From positions 1 to 64,000 of the forward strand of contig NZ_JNWK01000058.1 in NCBI RefSeq assembly GCF_000716445.1: DNA of 64,000 nucleotides, written 5' to 3'. The translations under genes were made by a program, and so were the position numbers. Positions 7,028-15,147 of this stretch are shown here, piece after piece (positions within the stretch are counted from its first letter, which is position 1; the number at the start of each line of letters is the position of its first letter). A model generated the notes under the pieces. It made no database searches and was not told the DNA's origin. It saw nothing but the letters and a program-made list of their open reading frames with translations. The DNA is from Streptomyces wedmorensis. Lineage in GTDB: Bacteria > Actinomycetota > Actinomycetes > Streptomycetales > Streptomycetaceae.

Positions 7028-8446
7028 ATGCTGAGGGGATTGATCAAGGGAGACAACACCTTCGTCCCGACGGCGGCGCTGCGCGTCGCCGTCCGGAGCG
7101 GCGTGGACGTGGCGGCGCTGCTCGTGACGGAGCGGGGCAGGGTCCGGGGGGACTCCGACATCGTGTTCGACGGCGCTCCGGCACACCCGTCGGGCGCGGT
7201 GCGGCTCACCGGGGCCGAGGACGGCACGGTGTGGCTCGACGCCGACCTCACGGGCGCGGAGGAGGCCGTCACCCGCGTCCTCCTCGTCGTGTCGACGGAG
7301 GAGGGCGCTCTGCGCGACGCCCACGGGCTCTCCGTGGAGGTCTTCGGGCCCGACGGGGCGACCGTCGTGGCGTACGAGGTGACCGACGCGGGCGACGAGA
7401 CGGCGATGGTCCTCGCGGAGCTGTACCGCCGGTCGGGCGGCTGGAAGTTCCGGGCGGTCGGCCAAGGGTACGTCGACGGGCTGACCGGCCTGGCGGTGGA
7501 CCACGGGGTGGACGTGAGCGAGGAACCGCGCGAGACACCGGCCCGGGCTCCGGTCGCGGAACCGGCCCAGGCACCGGCCCAGATTCGGCGCCCGACGCGG
7601 GATGAGCTCCTGGACATGACCCCGGACCAGATCCGGGCCCTGCGCGAGGAGCTGACCCGGGCGCAGACGTCGGCCACGGAGGCCACCCAGGACCCTGCCC
7701 GGGCCCAGGCGCCCCTGACGGCCTCTCCCCCGCCCGTTCCGCGGCCCGACCCGTCGGTCTGGACGTACGGGCCCGTCTTCGAGCAGCGCACCGTCACCGG
7801 CCGGCACAGCGACGTGATCACCGTGAAGGATCTGCCACCCGGCCCTGTCATGGTGGAAGTGACGCTGGAGGGCGACGGACACCAGGCCATGTGGCCCCTC
7901 GACGCGTCCAACACCAAGGGGCGTTACCTCATCAACCACGGCGAGAAGGGTTTCCGGGGCCGGATGCTCACCACCGTCCCCGCCAACGGGACTCTGCGCC
8001 TGCAGCTGCAGGCGAGCGACTCCTGGCAGGTGCGAGTCCTGCCGCTGGCGGAGGCCCGGCGTCTGACGGAGGACACCCTGGAGTGCGAGGGCCCCGAGCT
8101 CCTGCTCCACACCGGCGGGATCGCCGACGCCACCTTCCGCTACCGCGGCAAGAGCAATTTCGTCGTCTTCCTGTACCGCCTGGCGGGGCACACGGACTCC
8201 ACCACGCTGCCGAAGCACGGAACCGCCGCCATCAACGAGATCGGCGCACGCCGGGACACCGTGCCGCTGCCCGAGGGCCCGGTCCTCGTCCAGGTGTCCA
8301 TGGCGGAAGGCCCCTGGAGCGTGCGACTGAAGGACGTACAGCCGCACGGCAGCGGCCGGGACGGCGACAGCCCGGTGAAGCTGCCCGCGCCGGGCCTGCC
8401 CGAGCCCCGCAGGGCACTGGGCTGGCTGCGCCGGGCGAGGCACTGA
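7028..8446 (+). CDS. TerD-family protein with a duplicated C-terminal domain
   Basis: A 472-residue protein. The start MLRGLIKGDNTFVPT and the following beta-rich 165 residues (FDGAPAHPSGAVRL, YRRSGGWKFRAVGQGYVDGL) are the TerD/stress-protein fold, which in relatives binds Ca2+. A Pro/Ala/Gln linker (about 175-245) leads to two successive beta-rich blocks (about 265-350 and 355-445) that end similarly in TLRLQLQASDSWQVRVLPL and VLVQVSMAEGPWSVRLKDV. This suggests an internal duplication. No signal peptide or membrane segment. TerD proteins in Streptomyces are linked to stress and development, but the specific role of this architecture is unknown to me. Confidence 0.75.
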   Translation: MLRGLIKGDNTFVPTAALRVAVRSGVDVAALLVTERGRVRGDSDIVFDGAPAHPSGAVRLTGAEDGTVWLDADLTGAEEAVTRVLLVVSTEEGALRDAHGLSVEVFGPDGATVVAYEVTDAGDETAMVLAELYRRSGGWKFRAVGQGYVDGLTGLAVDHGVDVSEEPRETPARAPVAEPAQAPAQIRRPTRDELLDMTPDQIRALREELTRAQTSATEATQDPARAQAPLTASPPPVPRPDPSVWTYGPVFEQRTVTGRHSDVITVKDLPPGPVMVEVTLEGDGHQAMWPLDASNTKGRYLINHGEKGFRGRMLTTVPANGTLRLQLQASDSWQVRVLPLAEARRLTEDTLECEGPELLLHTGGIADATFRYRGKSNFVVFLYRLAGHTDSTTLPKHGTAAINEIGARRDTVPLPEGPVLVQVSMAEGPWSVRLKDVQPHGSGRDGDSPVKLPAPGLPEPRRALGWLRRARH

Positions 8447-8471
8447 ACGGACAGGGCCGGCAAGACACCCC

Positions 8472-8870
8472 CTACGGAAGCAGCGACTGCGTCAGCGGAC
8501 CGGCCACCGGCAGATCGGCCAGTGCCCCGCCCTTCGTGAGGTGGCCGGTGACCAGATCGGTGCCGACCGGCTTGAAGTCGGCGACCTGGGTGCCGAGCCC
8601 GTTGTCGAGCGGGTCGACACCGGTGTTGGCCAGCGGGTCGAGCTGGAGGCGGGTGAGCGGCCCCAGGCCGTGGGTGACGCCGGCCAGCGCGCCCTCCCCG
8701 GCCGCGGCGGCGTCCGTCCTGGTGAGCGAGTCGACGGGCAGCGGCACCGGGGTGGCGGCCTGGGCCGCCGCGCCCGCACCGACCAGGGCGGCGCCCGCCG
8801 CCGTGACGGTGAGGCCGGCCTTGAGCAGGGCGCTGCGACGGGAGGTGCGGGGTTCTGCGTGACGCGCCAT
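8472..8870 (-). CDS. Small secreted protein, possible Tat signal
   Basis: A 132-residue protein. It has a twin-arginine-like leader (TSRRSALLKAGLTVTAAGAALVG with an AQAA-T cleavage site near residue 36) and a Leu/Pro/Gly-rich mature part without Cys. The ATG at 8870 is preferred over the adjacent ATG 8873 because GGAAGG sits 6 nt upstream. Composition resembles the other small secreted protein at 14604-14975. Function not recognised. Confidence 0.7.
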   Translation of the reverse strand: MARHAEPRTSRRSALLKAGLTVTAAGAALVGAGAAAQAATPVPLPVDSLTRTDAAAAGEGALAGVTHGLGPLTRLQLDPLANTGVDPLDNGLGTQVADFKPVGTDLVTGHLTKGGALADLPVAGPLTQSLLP

Positions 8871-8988
8871 CATGATCCTTCCAAGGGGTGACCGGGCGGC
8901 CACCGACAGTAGTCGAGGTGTGATGCTCGATACCAACGGCCTTCCTCGGGGGTCCCCTGCACGGGGGAATGCTTCACACTGGTGTCCC

Positions 8989-9618
8989 GTGAGTTCCCAA
9001 CCGATCCCGACCCGTGTCGTCCTGCTCGCGGGCCCCTCCGGCTCCGGCAAGTCGTCCCTCGCCGCCGTCACCGGCCTTCCGGTCCTGCGCCTCGACGACT
9101 TCTACAAGGAGGCGGACGATCCGACGCTCCCGCTCGTCGACGGCAGCGCGGACATCGACTGGGACTCCCCGCGGTCCTGGGACGCCGACGCGGCCGTCGC
9201 CGCCATCGTCGAACTGTGCCGCACCGGACGGACCGACGTCCCCGTGTACGACCTCTCGACCAGCTCCCGCGTCGGCCGCGAGCGGCTCGACATCGAGCGG
9301 ACCCCGCTCTTCGTGGCCGAGGGCATCTTCGCGGCCGAGATCGTCTCCCGCTGCCGCGAGCTCGACGTCCTCGCCGACGCGCTCTGCCTGCGCGGCCGGC
9401 CCTCGACCACCTTCCGCCGCCGCCTCGCCCGCGACCTCCGCGAGGGCCGCAAGTCCGTGCCCTTCCTGCTCCGCCGCGGCTGGCGCCTGATGCGCGCCGA
9501 GCGCGCCATCGTCGCCCGCCAGGCCTCCCTCGGCGCCCACCCCTGCGCCAAGCCCGAGGCCCTCGGCCGCCTCGCCGCCGCCGCGGCCGGCCGCCACCGC
9601 ACTCCGGCGGCGAGCTGA
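8989..9618 (+). CDS. Uridine kinase-like P-loop NTPase
   Basis: A 209-residue cytosolic protein. Walker A is GPSGSGKSS (residues about 12-20), followed by LRLDDFYKE, the lid/base-binding pattern of uridine/cytidine kinases and phosphoribulokinases. FVAEGIFAAEIV resembles the Walker B region. RGRPSTTFRRRLARDLREGRK is an Arg-rich segment that could contact phosphate. It would phosphorylate uridine or a related nucleoside with ATP, fitting the salvage genes elsewhere in the window, but it lacks their operator palindrome. The GTG at 8989 gives the expected N-terminus; no strong RBS is visible. Confidence 0.75.
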   Translation: MSSQPIPTRVVLLAGPSGSGKSSLAAVTGLPVLRLDDFYKEADDPTLPLVDGSADIDWDSPRSWDADAAVAAIVELCRTGRTDVPVYDLSTSSRVGRERLDIERTPLFVAEGIFAAEIVSRCRELDVLADALCLRGRPSTTFRRRLARDLREGRKSVPFLLRRGWRLMRAERAIVARQASLGAHPCAKPEALGRLAAAAAGRHRTPAAS

Positions 9619-9647
9619 CACACTCCGGGCGCCCCGGCGCCACGCAC

Positions 9648-9691
9648 GAAGCGGGCCGTACGAGACCCCCCGGACTCGTACGACCCGCTTC
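9648..9691. terminator. Bidirectional terminator between udk-like gene and sigQ
   Basis: A 17-bp stem with one mismatch (9648-9664 with 9675-9691) lies between two convergent genes and is suitable for both. Confidence 0.85.
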
Positions 9692-9786
9692 GCTTTCCCC
9701 CGCACCCCCGTACGGTCCCCCCGTGTTTTCCCCGTATCCCGAAAGCCCCGTTCCCCCGTGGCTCCCGGGGGTCGTCCCCCCTGCCT

Positions 9787-10512
9787 TCAGGCCACCAGCT
9801 CGCCGAAGGACTCCTCCTCGTCACGGCCGAAGCTGAGGACCTCGTCCTCGCGCAGCCGGCGCAGCGAGCGCCAGATGCTCGACTTGACCGTGCCGACACT
9901 GATGTCGAGGATCTCCGCGATCTCGGGATCGGTGCGGCCCTCGTAGTAGCGCAGCACCAGCATGGTGCGCTGGAGTTCGGGCAGCCGGGCGAGCGCCTGC
10001 CACAGGACGGCGCGCAGCTCGGTGCCGCGCATCGCGTCCGTCTCGCCGACCGTCTCCGGCAGCTCCTCGGTGGGGTACTCGTTGAGCTTGCGCCGGCGCC
10101 AGGCGCTGATGTGCAGGTTCGTCATGGTGCGACGGAGGTATCCGCCGACGGCGGCCTTGTCGCTGATCCGGTCCCAGGCGCGGTACGTGGAGAACAGCGC
10201 GCTCTGGAGCAGGTCCTCGGCCTCGAAACGGTCACCGGTGAGGTGGTAGGCGGTGGCGTACAGGGAGGCACGACGCTCCTGCACGTAAGCCGTGAACTCG
10301 GCTTCCGAGCAGCTCGTGCGCTCCCCCGTGACCTCCCCGTACGCCGCTCCCCCGTCAGCGACGGCGACCATGTAAGGCGCCTTGCGCTGACGCCCGACGC
10401 TGCGAACGCACCCCCGCCCGTTCGTGACAGCGCCGGACTTCTCGGTGCTCCGAACGACGTCGTGGAGACGCGTGACAACTGCGCTTGAGGTGGTGCCGTG
10501 CAGTGCGTTCAT
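9787..10512 (-). CDS. sigQ: ECF sigma factor SigQ (SigE-type)
   Basis: A 241-residue ECF sigma factor. An N-terminal extension of about 75 residues precedes region 2 (ATAYHLTGDRFEAEDLLQSALFSTYRAW) and region 4 (RTMLVLRYYEGRTDPEIAEILDISVGT with the HTH). It is encoded divergently from afsQ1-afsQ2, the exact arrangement of sigQ-afsQ1-afsQ2 in S. coelicolor. There the system balances antibiotic production and nitrogen/carbon metabolism, and AfsQ1 controls sigQ. An AfsQ1-type repeat lies at 10598-10613 in the shared intergenic region. The start at ATG 10512 is supported by a purine-rich GGGGGGCGCAAG upstream. Confidence 0.88.
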   Translation of the reverse strand: MNALHGTTSSAVVTRLHDVVRSTEKSGAVTNGRGCVRSVGRQRKAPYMVAVADGGAAYGEVTGERTSCSEAEFTAYVQERRASLYATAYHLTGDRFEAEDLLQSALFSTYRAWDRISDKAAVGGYLRRTMTNLHISAWRRRKLNEYPTEELPETVGETDAMRGTELRAVLWQALARLPELQRTMLVLRYYEGRTDPEIAEILDISVGTVKSSIWRSLRRLREDEVLSFGRDEEESFGELVA

Positions 10513-10597
10513 CTTGCGCCCCCCGTCGGTTGGAGTGTGTTTCGGTCCGTGTGCCAAGAAGCTTGCCCTCGGGACTTCATGGCGTTGTCCGCCGACT

Positions 10598-10613
10598 GTC
10601 ACAGCCGTGTCAC
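10598..10613. promoter_or_regulatory. AfsQ1-type binding site
   Basis: GTCACAGCCGTGTCAC is an exact match to the published AfsQ1 consensus GTnAC-n6-GTnAC (two direct GTCAC boxes). It lies between the start codons of sigQ (10512) and afsQ1 (10682), so it can serve control of sigQ and autoregulation. Confidence 0.75.
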
Positions 10614-10681
10614 AGGGGACGGGACAGAAGCGAGTCGGCGAGCGGTCGAACTCGGACGGCCCAATGCGACAGAATGACGGC

Positions 10682-11359
10682 GTGCCTTTTCTGTTGCTGA
10701 TCGAGGACGACGACGCCATCCGCACGGCCCTCGAACTCTCCCTGTCCCGGCAGGGCCACCGGGTGGCCACCGCCGCGACGGGCGAGGACGGCCTCCAGCT
10801 GCTGCGCGAGCAGCGGCCGGACCTGGTCGTGCTCGACGTCATGCTGCCCGGCATCGACGGCTTCGAGGTCTGTCGGCGGATCCGCCGCACCGACCAGCTG
10901 CCGATCATCCTGCTGACCGCGCGCAGCGACGACATCGACGTGGTCGTGGGCCTGGAGTCCGGTGCCGACGACTACGTCGTGAAGCCGGTGCAGGGCCGCG
11001 TCCTGGACGCCCGCATCCGGGCCGTACTGCGGCGCGGCGAGCGGGAGTCGACGGACTCCGCGACCTACGGGTCCCTCGTGATCGACCGGTCCGCGATGAC
11101 GGTCACCAAGAACGGCGAGGACCTCCAGCTCACCCCGACCGAGCTGCGGCTGCTCCTGGAGCTGAGCCGGCGGCCCGGACAGGCGCTGTCCCGGCAGCAG
11201 TTGCTGCGGCTCGTGTGGGAGCACGACTACCTGGGCGACTCCCGGCTCGTCGACGCCTGTGTGCAGCGGCTGCGCGCGAAGGTGGAGGACGTGCCGTCCT
11301 CTCCGACGCTCATCCGTACCGTGCGGGGCGTCGGCTACCGACTGGACGTTCCTGCGTGA
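10682..11359 (+). CDS. afsQ1: Two-component response regulator AfsQ1 (OmpR/PhoB family)
   Basis: A 225-residue regulator. The receiver domain (1-115) has the acidic pocket IEDDD (8-11), the phosphoacceptor Asp52 in VVLDVMLPGIDG, a Thr in ILLTARS and a Lys in VVKPV. The C-terminal winged helix (about 130-225) has TELRLLLELSRRPGQALSRQQLL and ends RTVRGVGYRLD. Asp52 matches the residue reported for S. coelicolor AfsQ1. GTG 10682 gives the expected N-terminus VPFLLLIEDDD. It overlaps afsQ2 by 4 nt (GTGA). Confidence 0.93.
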   Translation: MPFLLLIEDDDAIRTALELSLSRQGHRVATAATGEDGLQLLREQRPDLVVLDVMLPGIDGFEVCRRIRRTDQLPIILLTARSDDIDVVVGLESGADDYVVKPVQGRVLDARIRAVLRRGERESTDSATYGSLVIDRSAMTVTKNGEDLQLTPTELRLLLELSRRPGQALSRQQLLRLVWEHDYLGDSRLVDACVQRLRAKVEDVPSSPTLIRTVRGVGYRLDVPA

Positions 11360-12888
11360 GCAAGGGGATCCTCGCGCGGCCGCGGCTCTCCAGCCTGCGG
11401 CTGCGGCTCGTCGTCGTCTTCGCCCTGGTCGCGCTGACCGCGGCCGTCGCCGCCTCCGGCATCGCGTACTGGCTCAACCGCGAGGCCGTGCTGACGCGTA
11501 CCCAGGACGGGGCGCTCAACGACTTCCGGCAGGAGATGCAGAACCGGGCGGCCACGCTGCCGCTCCGGCCCACCCAGGACGACCTGCGGCGGACCGCCGA
11601 GCAGATGGCGAGCGGCGGCGCCGCCGACTACCAGGTGCTGCTGCTCGGCGAGCGGGACGCGGGCAAGCCGATCGTCGGCGCCTCCGACCCGGACGACTTC
11701 ACCCTCGCCGACGTGCCGCGCTCGCTGCGGGACGCGGTGGACACCGAACGGCCGGTGACGGAGGCCAACCCGTACAAGTACCACCTGTTCTGGCAGCGTA
11801 CGGAGCGGGGCGGGACGCCGTACCTGGTCGGCGGGACGCGGATCGACGGCGGCGGGCCGGCCGGCTACATGTTCAAGTCGCTGGCCGCGGAGAAGGCCGA
11901 CTTGAACTCGCTCGCCTGGTCGCTGGGGATCGCGACCGCGCTCGCGGTCGTCGGCTCGGTGCTGCTCGCGCAGGTCGCGGCGACGACCGTGCTGCGCCCG
12001 GTGCACCGCCTCGGCGAGGCGGCCCGGCAGCTCGGCGAGGGCAAGCTCGACACCCGGCTGCGGGTCAGCGGGGCGGACGAACTGGCCGATCTGTCCCGTA
12101 CGTTCAACAGCGCGGCCGAGTCCCTGCAGAAGAAGGTCGCGGACATGAGCGCGCGGGAGGAGTCCAGCCGCCGTTTCGTCGCCGACATGTCGCACGAGCT
12201 GCGCACCCCGCTGACCGCCCTCACGGCCGTCACCGAGGTCCTGGAGGACGAGCAGGACACCCTGGACCCGATGATCGCGCCGGCGGTGGCGCTGGTGGTG
12301 AGCGAGACGCGGCGCCTGAACGACCTGGTGGAGAACCTGATGGAGGTGACCCGCTTCGACGCGGGCACCGCCCGGCTCGTCCTCGACGACGTGGACATCG
12401 CCGACCAGATCACCGCCTGCATCGACGCCCGGGCCTGGCTGGACGCGGTCGACCTCGACGCCGAGCGCGGGATCGTGGCGCCGCTCGACCCGCGCCGCCT
12501 CGACGTGATCCTCGCGAACCTGATCGGCAACGCTCTGAAGCACGGCGGTTCGCCGGTCCGGGTCTCCGTGCGCACGGAGGACGAGGAGCTGGTCATCGCG
12601 GTGCGCGACCACGGCCCCGGCATCCCCGAGGAGGTGCTGCCGCACGTGTTCGACCGCTTCTACAAGGCGAGCGCGTCCCGGCCGCGGTCCGAGGGCAGCG
12701 GTCTCGGCCTGTCGATCGCCATGGAGAACGCGCTGATCCACGGCGGATCGATCACGGCCTCCAACTCGGTCGGCGAGGACGGGACGGTGGACGGCGCGGT
12801 GTTCGTGCTGCGCCTGCCCCTGGACGCGTCGGGGATCACGCGCGAGGTACAGACCCGCAGCAGCCAGGGCGAGGTGGAGGAAGCGTGA
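11356..12888 (+). CDS. afsQ2: Sensor histidine kinase AfsQ2
   Basis: A 510-residue membrane kinase partnered with AfsQ1. TM1 is at about 17-40 (VVVFALVALTAAVAASGIAYW) and an extracytoplasmic sensor of about 140 residues follows. TM2 is at about 187-210, then a HAMP domain, the H-box FVADMSHELRTPLTAL, the N-box NLIGNALKHGG, DHGPGIP and GSGLGLSIAMENALIHGG. Its GTG start overlaps the afsQ1 stop (GTGA) and its TGA overlaps the start of the lipoprotein gene, so the three genes are translationally coupled. Confidence 0.93.
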   Translation: MSKGILARPRLSSLRLRLVVVFALVALTAAVAASGIAYWLNREAVLTRTQDGALNDFRQEMQNRAATLPLRPTQDDLRRTAEQMASGGAADYQVLLLGERDAGKPIVGASDPDDFTLADVPRSLRDAVDTERPVTEANPYKYHLFWQRTERGGTPYLVGGTRIDGGGPAGYMFKSLAAEKADLNSLAWSLGIATALAVVGSVLLAQVAATTVLRPVHRLGEAARQLGEGKLDTRLRVSGADELADLSRTFNSAAESLQKKVADMSAREESSRRFVADMSHELRTPLTALTAVTEVLEDEQDTLDPMIAPAVALVVSETRRLNDLVENLMEVTRFDAGTARLVLDDVDIADQITACIDARAWLDAVDLDAERGIVAPLDPRRLDVILANLIGNALKHGGSPVRVSVRTEDEELVIAVRDHGPGIPEEVLPHVFDRFYKASASRPRSEGSGLGLSIAMENALIHGGSITASNSVGEDGTVDGAVFVLRLPLDASGITREVQTRSSQGEVEEA

Positions 12889-13514
12889 GGCGCCGCACCT
12901 TCGGGCGTACGACGGGAGCGGGCGCCCTGCTCGCCGCCACGCTGACGGTGTTCGTCACCGGCTGCGGGATCAGGACCACGTCCGTGCCGGTCGACGCGGG
13001 CGCGGCCCCGTCCCGCGTCCCGTGCAGCGTGACCGACGAGAGCGCGTCGGCGACGACCGCGCAGGGCATGCCGGTCCGGGTGTACCTGGTCTGCGGCTCG
13101 CAGCTCGACCCGGTCGACCGCCGGTCGCCGCTGCCGGAGGAGAAGGCGGGCGGCGACCCCGTGCGTACGGCCACGGGGCTGCTCGCGCAGCTGCTCGCCG
13201 CGCCGTCGGACGACGAGCGGGAGGCCGGCTTCACGACCGCCGTACGCAGTCCGCTGGCGGTCACCGGCGGGCACCCCGGCGACGCGGCGGGCACCCTGCG
13301 GCTGAGCCGACAGCCGGAGGACCTGGCGCCGACCGCCCTGTCGCAGATCGTCTGCACCTTCGCGGCGAGCTCCGCGGGCGCGGGCGACCACACCGTCCTG
13401 CTCGGCGGCCCGGGCTCCTACCCGCCCAAGCGCTACCGCTGCACGACGGAACTGCGCGAACGCCCGGAGTCCACCCCCCCGACCGCCCCGATCCCGATCC
13501 CTTCCTCCAGCTGA
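12885..13514 (+). CDS. Lipoprotein of the afsQ operon
   Basis: A 209-residue lipoprotein: an Arg-rich N-terminus, a hydrophobic core and the lipobox VTGC (Cys about 26). The mature part has four more Cys (PCSV, VCGS, IVCTF, RCTT), which could form two disulfides, and a Pro/Thr/Ile-rich end. The GTG start overlaps the afsQ2 stop by 4 nt. A conserved lipoprotein follows afsQ2 in S. coelicolor as well. It may act as an accessory sensor for AfsQ2, but this is inference from position alone. Confidence 0.8.
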   Translation: MRRRTFGRTTGAGALLAATLTVFVTGCGIRTTSVPVDAGAAPSRVPCSVTDESASATTAQGMPVRVYLVCGSQLDPVDRRSPLPEEKAGGDPVRTATGLLAQLLAAPSDDEREAGFTTAVRSPLAVTGGHPGDAAGTLRLSRQPEDLAPTALSQIVCTFAASSAGAGDHTVLLGGPGSYPPKRYRCTTELRERPESTPPTAPIPIPSSS

Positions 13515-13636
13515 CCCCCGGCCCCGCGCCACCCGCCGTGTGGGCGCCCGTTCCGCCCTCGCGGAGCAGTCGCCCGCAACCGGGCCGGCCGACAAAGGGC
13601 GGAACCGATTCCGCTGTCAGGGGCGTCTTGGGGGGC

Positions 13637-14227
13637 GTGCAGCGTCAAGGTTCGGGCGGTGGTGCCGCCGTGGTCGTCCGCGTGGTGGGGTTCGTACTCC
13701 TCCTCGCGCATCTGCTGCTCGTCGCGTGGGTCAGTCTGCGCCCACGCGACGTGGCCTGGGTGACCGCGCCGAACACGATCCCACTGCACGGCCTGCGGGC
13801 CGACCTGGCGCTCGGCGCCACCGCGGCGGCCCGGCTGATCGGCGAGGGGCTGCTGCTCCTGGCCCCGCTCGGGGTACTGCTCCCGATGGCCGACGGGAGG
13901 CTCGACGTCTCCCGGTGGGCTTCCCTCGCCCGTACGACCGCCGCGGGCGCGCTGGTGTCGCTGGCCGTGGAGCTGTTGCAGACGGCCGTGCCGGGTCAGG
14001 TCGTCGACGTGGACTCGGTGCTGCTGAACACGGCGGGGGTCGCGCTCGCGCACCTGCTGTTCGTCCCGGTCGGCCGCGGCTGGCTGCGCCGCAGGGCGGA
14101 GGCGGGGCCGCGGGTCTCGCCCGGGGACGGCGGGTCCGGAGGGCCGGGTAGGGGTTCCCCCCTCCTGCGGAACGAGTCGGGTCAGGGTTCGACCCCGACG
14201 ATTCCCAGGGTCCCGATCGCCCGGTAG
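13637..14227 (+). CDS. VanZ-family membrane protein
   Basis: A 196-residue protein with four hydrophobic segments (about 11-31, 45-65, 72-95, 100-150 in total). Typical VanZ features include NTIPLHGLRADL near the second segment, and VELLQTAVPGQVVDVDSVLLNTAGVALAH. VanZ-like proteins are linked to low-level teicoplanin resistance and envelope processes; the biochemistry is not defined. The start is uncertain: GTG 13637 has a G-run right before it, and an in-frame GTG about 32 nt downstream would begin directly at the first membrane helix. The C-terminal 40 residues are low-complexity. Confidence 0.75.
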   Translation: MQRQGSGGGAAVVVRVVGFVLLLAHLLLVAWVSLRPRDVAWVTAPNTIPLHGLRADLALGATAAARLIGEGLLLLAPLGVLLPMADGRLDVSRWASLARTTAAGALVSLAVELLQTAVPGQVVDVDSVLLNTAGVALAHLLFVPVGRGWLRRRAEAGPRVSPGDGGSGGPGRGSPLLRNESGQGSTPTIPRVPIAR

Positions 14228-14317
14228 ACCGACGCTCCGACACCCCTCCCGGCGGCAGTATGGAGTCATCGGGAGCCCGACGGAGCGGCTCCCGGACCGA
14301 CACCGAAGGAGCCCACC

Positions 14318-14518
14318 ATGGCCGCTCTCATCCGCCCCCGTGACGGACGCGTGATCGGCGGAGTGTGCGCGGCGCTGGCACGGCGCTTCGGCACCTCCGC
14401 GTGGACGATGCGTCTGATCTTCCTGGTCTCGTGCCTGCTGCCCGGCCCGCAGTTCCTGCTGTACCTGGCGCTCTGGGTCTTCCTGCCCTCCGAGAAGAAC
14501 GCGACCGCGGCCTGGTAG
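14318..14518 (+). CDS. PspC-domain small membrane protein
   Basis: A 66-residue protein with the classic PspC pattern: RPRDGRVIGGVCAALARRFG, then a single hydrophobic helix (LIFLVSCLLPGPQFLLYLALWVFLP). GAAGGAGCCCACC immediately precedes the ATG, a strong RBS. Such one-helix PspC proteins are common in Streptomyces and are thought to respond to membrane stress. Confidence 0.9.
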   Translation: MAALIRPRDGRVIGGVCAALARRFGTSAWTMRLIFLVSCLLPGPQFLLYLALWVFLPSEKNATAAW

Positions 14519-14540
14519 CCGCGTGACCCCTGGTCACCCG

Positions 14541-14592
14541 CACGCCGAAGGGGCGCGTGCCCGGATTCCCGGGTGCGCGCCCCTTCGGCGTG
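14541..14592. terminator. Bidirectional terminator hairpin
   Basis: A 24-nt stem with a two-base mismatch (14541-14564 with 14569-14592) lies between the convergent pspC-like gene and the secreted protein gene. Confidence 0.88.
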
Positions 14593-14603
14593 TGCGGCGG
14601 GTG

Positions 14604-14975
14604 TCAGCCGATCGGGAGGCCGGTGGCGCCCAGCGGCAGGCCGCCGAGGAGGCCGCCGAGCGGGGTGGAGCCGAGGGCGCCGGTCGCGGCACCGAGCGGA
14701 GCGTTCTGGGTGGCCTGGCCGGCGGCGGCCGGGAGGGTCTTCACCCCCTGGTCGAGGCCCTGGCCGAGGGCGCCCTGCCCGGCACCGAGGGACTCGGCGG
14801 CGCCGTCGGGGAGCTCGGTGAGGCCATCGCCCAGCGGAACGGCCTGGGTCACCGTGCCCAGCGCGTCGGCGCCGAGCGGCAGGGACGGCGCGGCGGAGGC
14901 CGTGCCGGCGGCGGAGGCGGCGAAAGCGGCACCGAGAGCGGCGACACCGAGCTTCTTGGCGGCAGACTGCTTCAT
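14604..14975 (-). CDS. Small secreted Gly/Leu-rich protein
   Basis: A 123-residue protein. Signal peptide MKQSAAKKLG followed by an Ala-rich core and AS-AAP cleavage near residue 29. The mature part is built from PLG, LGG and GxG turns (TPLGGLLGGLPLGATGLPIG at the end), without Cys. The ATG at 14975 has GGAAG 8 nt upstream. Abundant small secreted proteins of this composition are seen in Streptomyces, some annotated as ATP-binding or hypothetical; the function is not known. Confidence 0.75.
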   Translation of the reverse strand: MKQSAAKKLGVAALGAAFAASAAGTASAAPSLPLGADALGTVTQAVPLGDGLTELPDGAAESLGAGQGALGQGLDQGVKTLPAAAGQATQNAPLGAATGALGSTPLGGLLGGLPLGATGLPIG

Positions 14976-15147
14976 CTGAAAATCTTCCTTGGGGAATCCG
15001 GGGGCTTCGAGGAAAGCCGGGAGGGGAAATCCTGGGAATGCAGAGCGACTCTGCAACCTAACCAGCGATCAACCCCTCCGCAAACACCGGAAAGCGGCCG
15101 GGTGTCGCACCGACCCGGCCGCTCTCGATCCCCGGACGGGGCGGTTC

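Noticed and set aside
5953..7917. Long minus-strand open frame across the short ALDH and TerD genes
   Set aside because: It crosses a terminator and two well-supported plus-strand genes, and its composition is that of an antisense shadow.
13022..13600. Plus-strand open frame running from inside the lipoprotein gene into the VanZ gene
   Set aside because: Only the part after 13637 has membrane-protein character; the upstream part is the shifted frame of the lipoprotein gene.
14160..14215. GGGTTCGACCCCG resembling a tRNA T-arm
   Set aside because: No matching acceptor, D or anticodon arms nearby; it lies inside the VanZ-family gene's 3' end.
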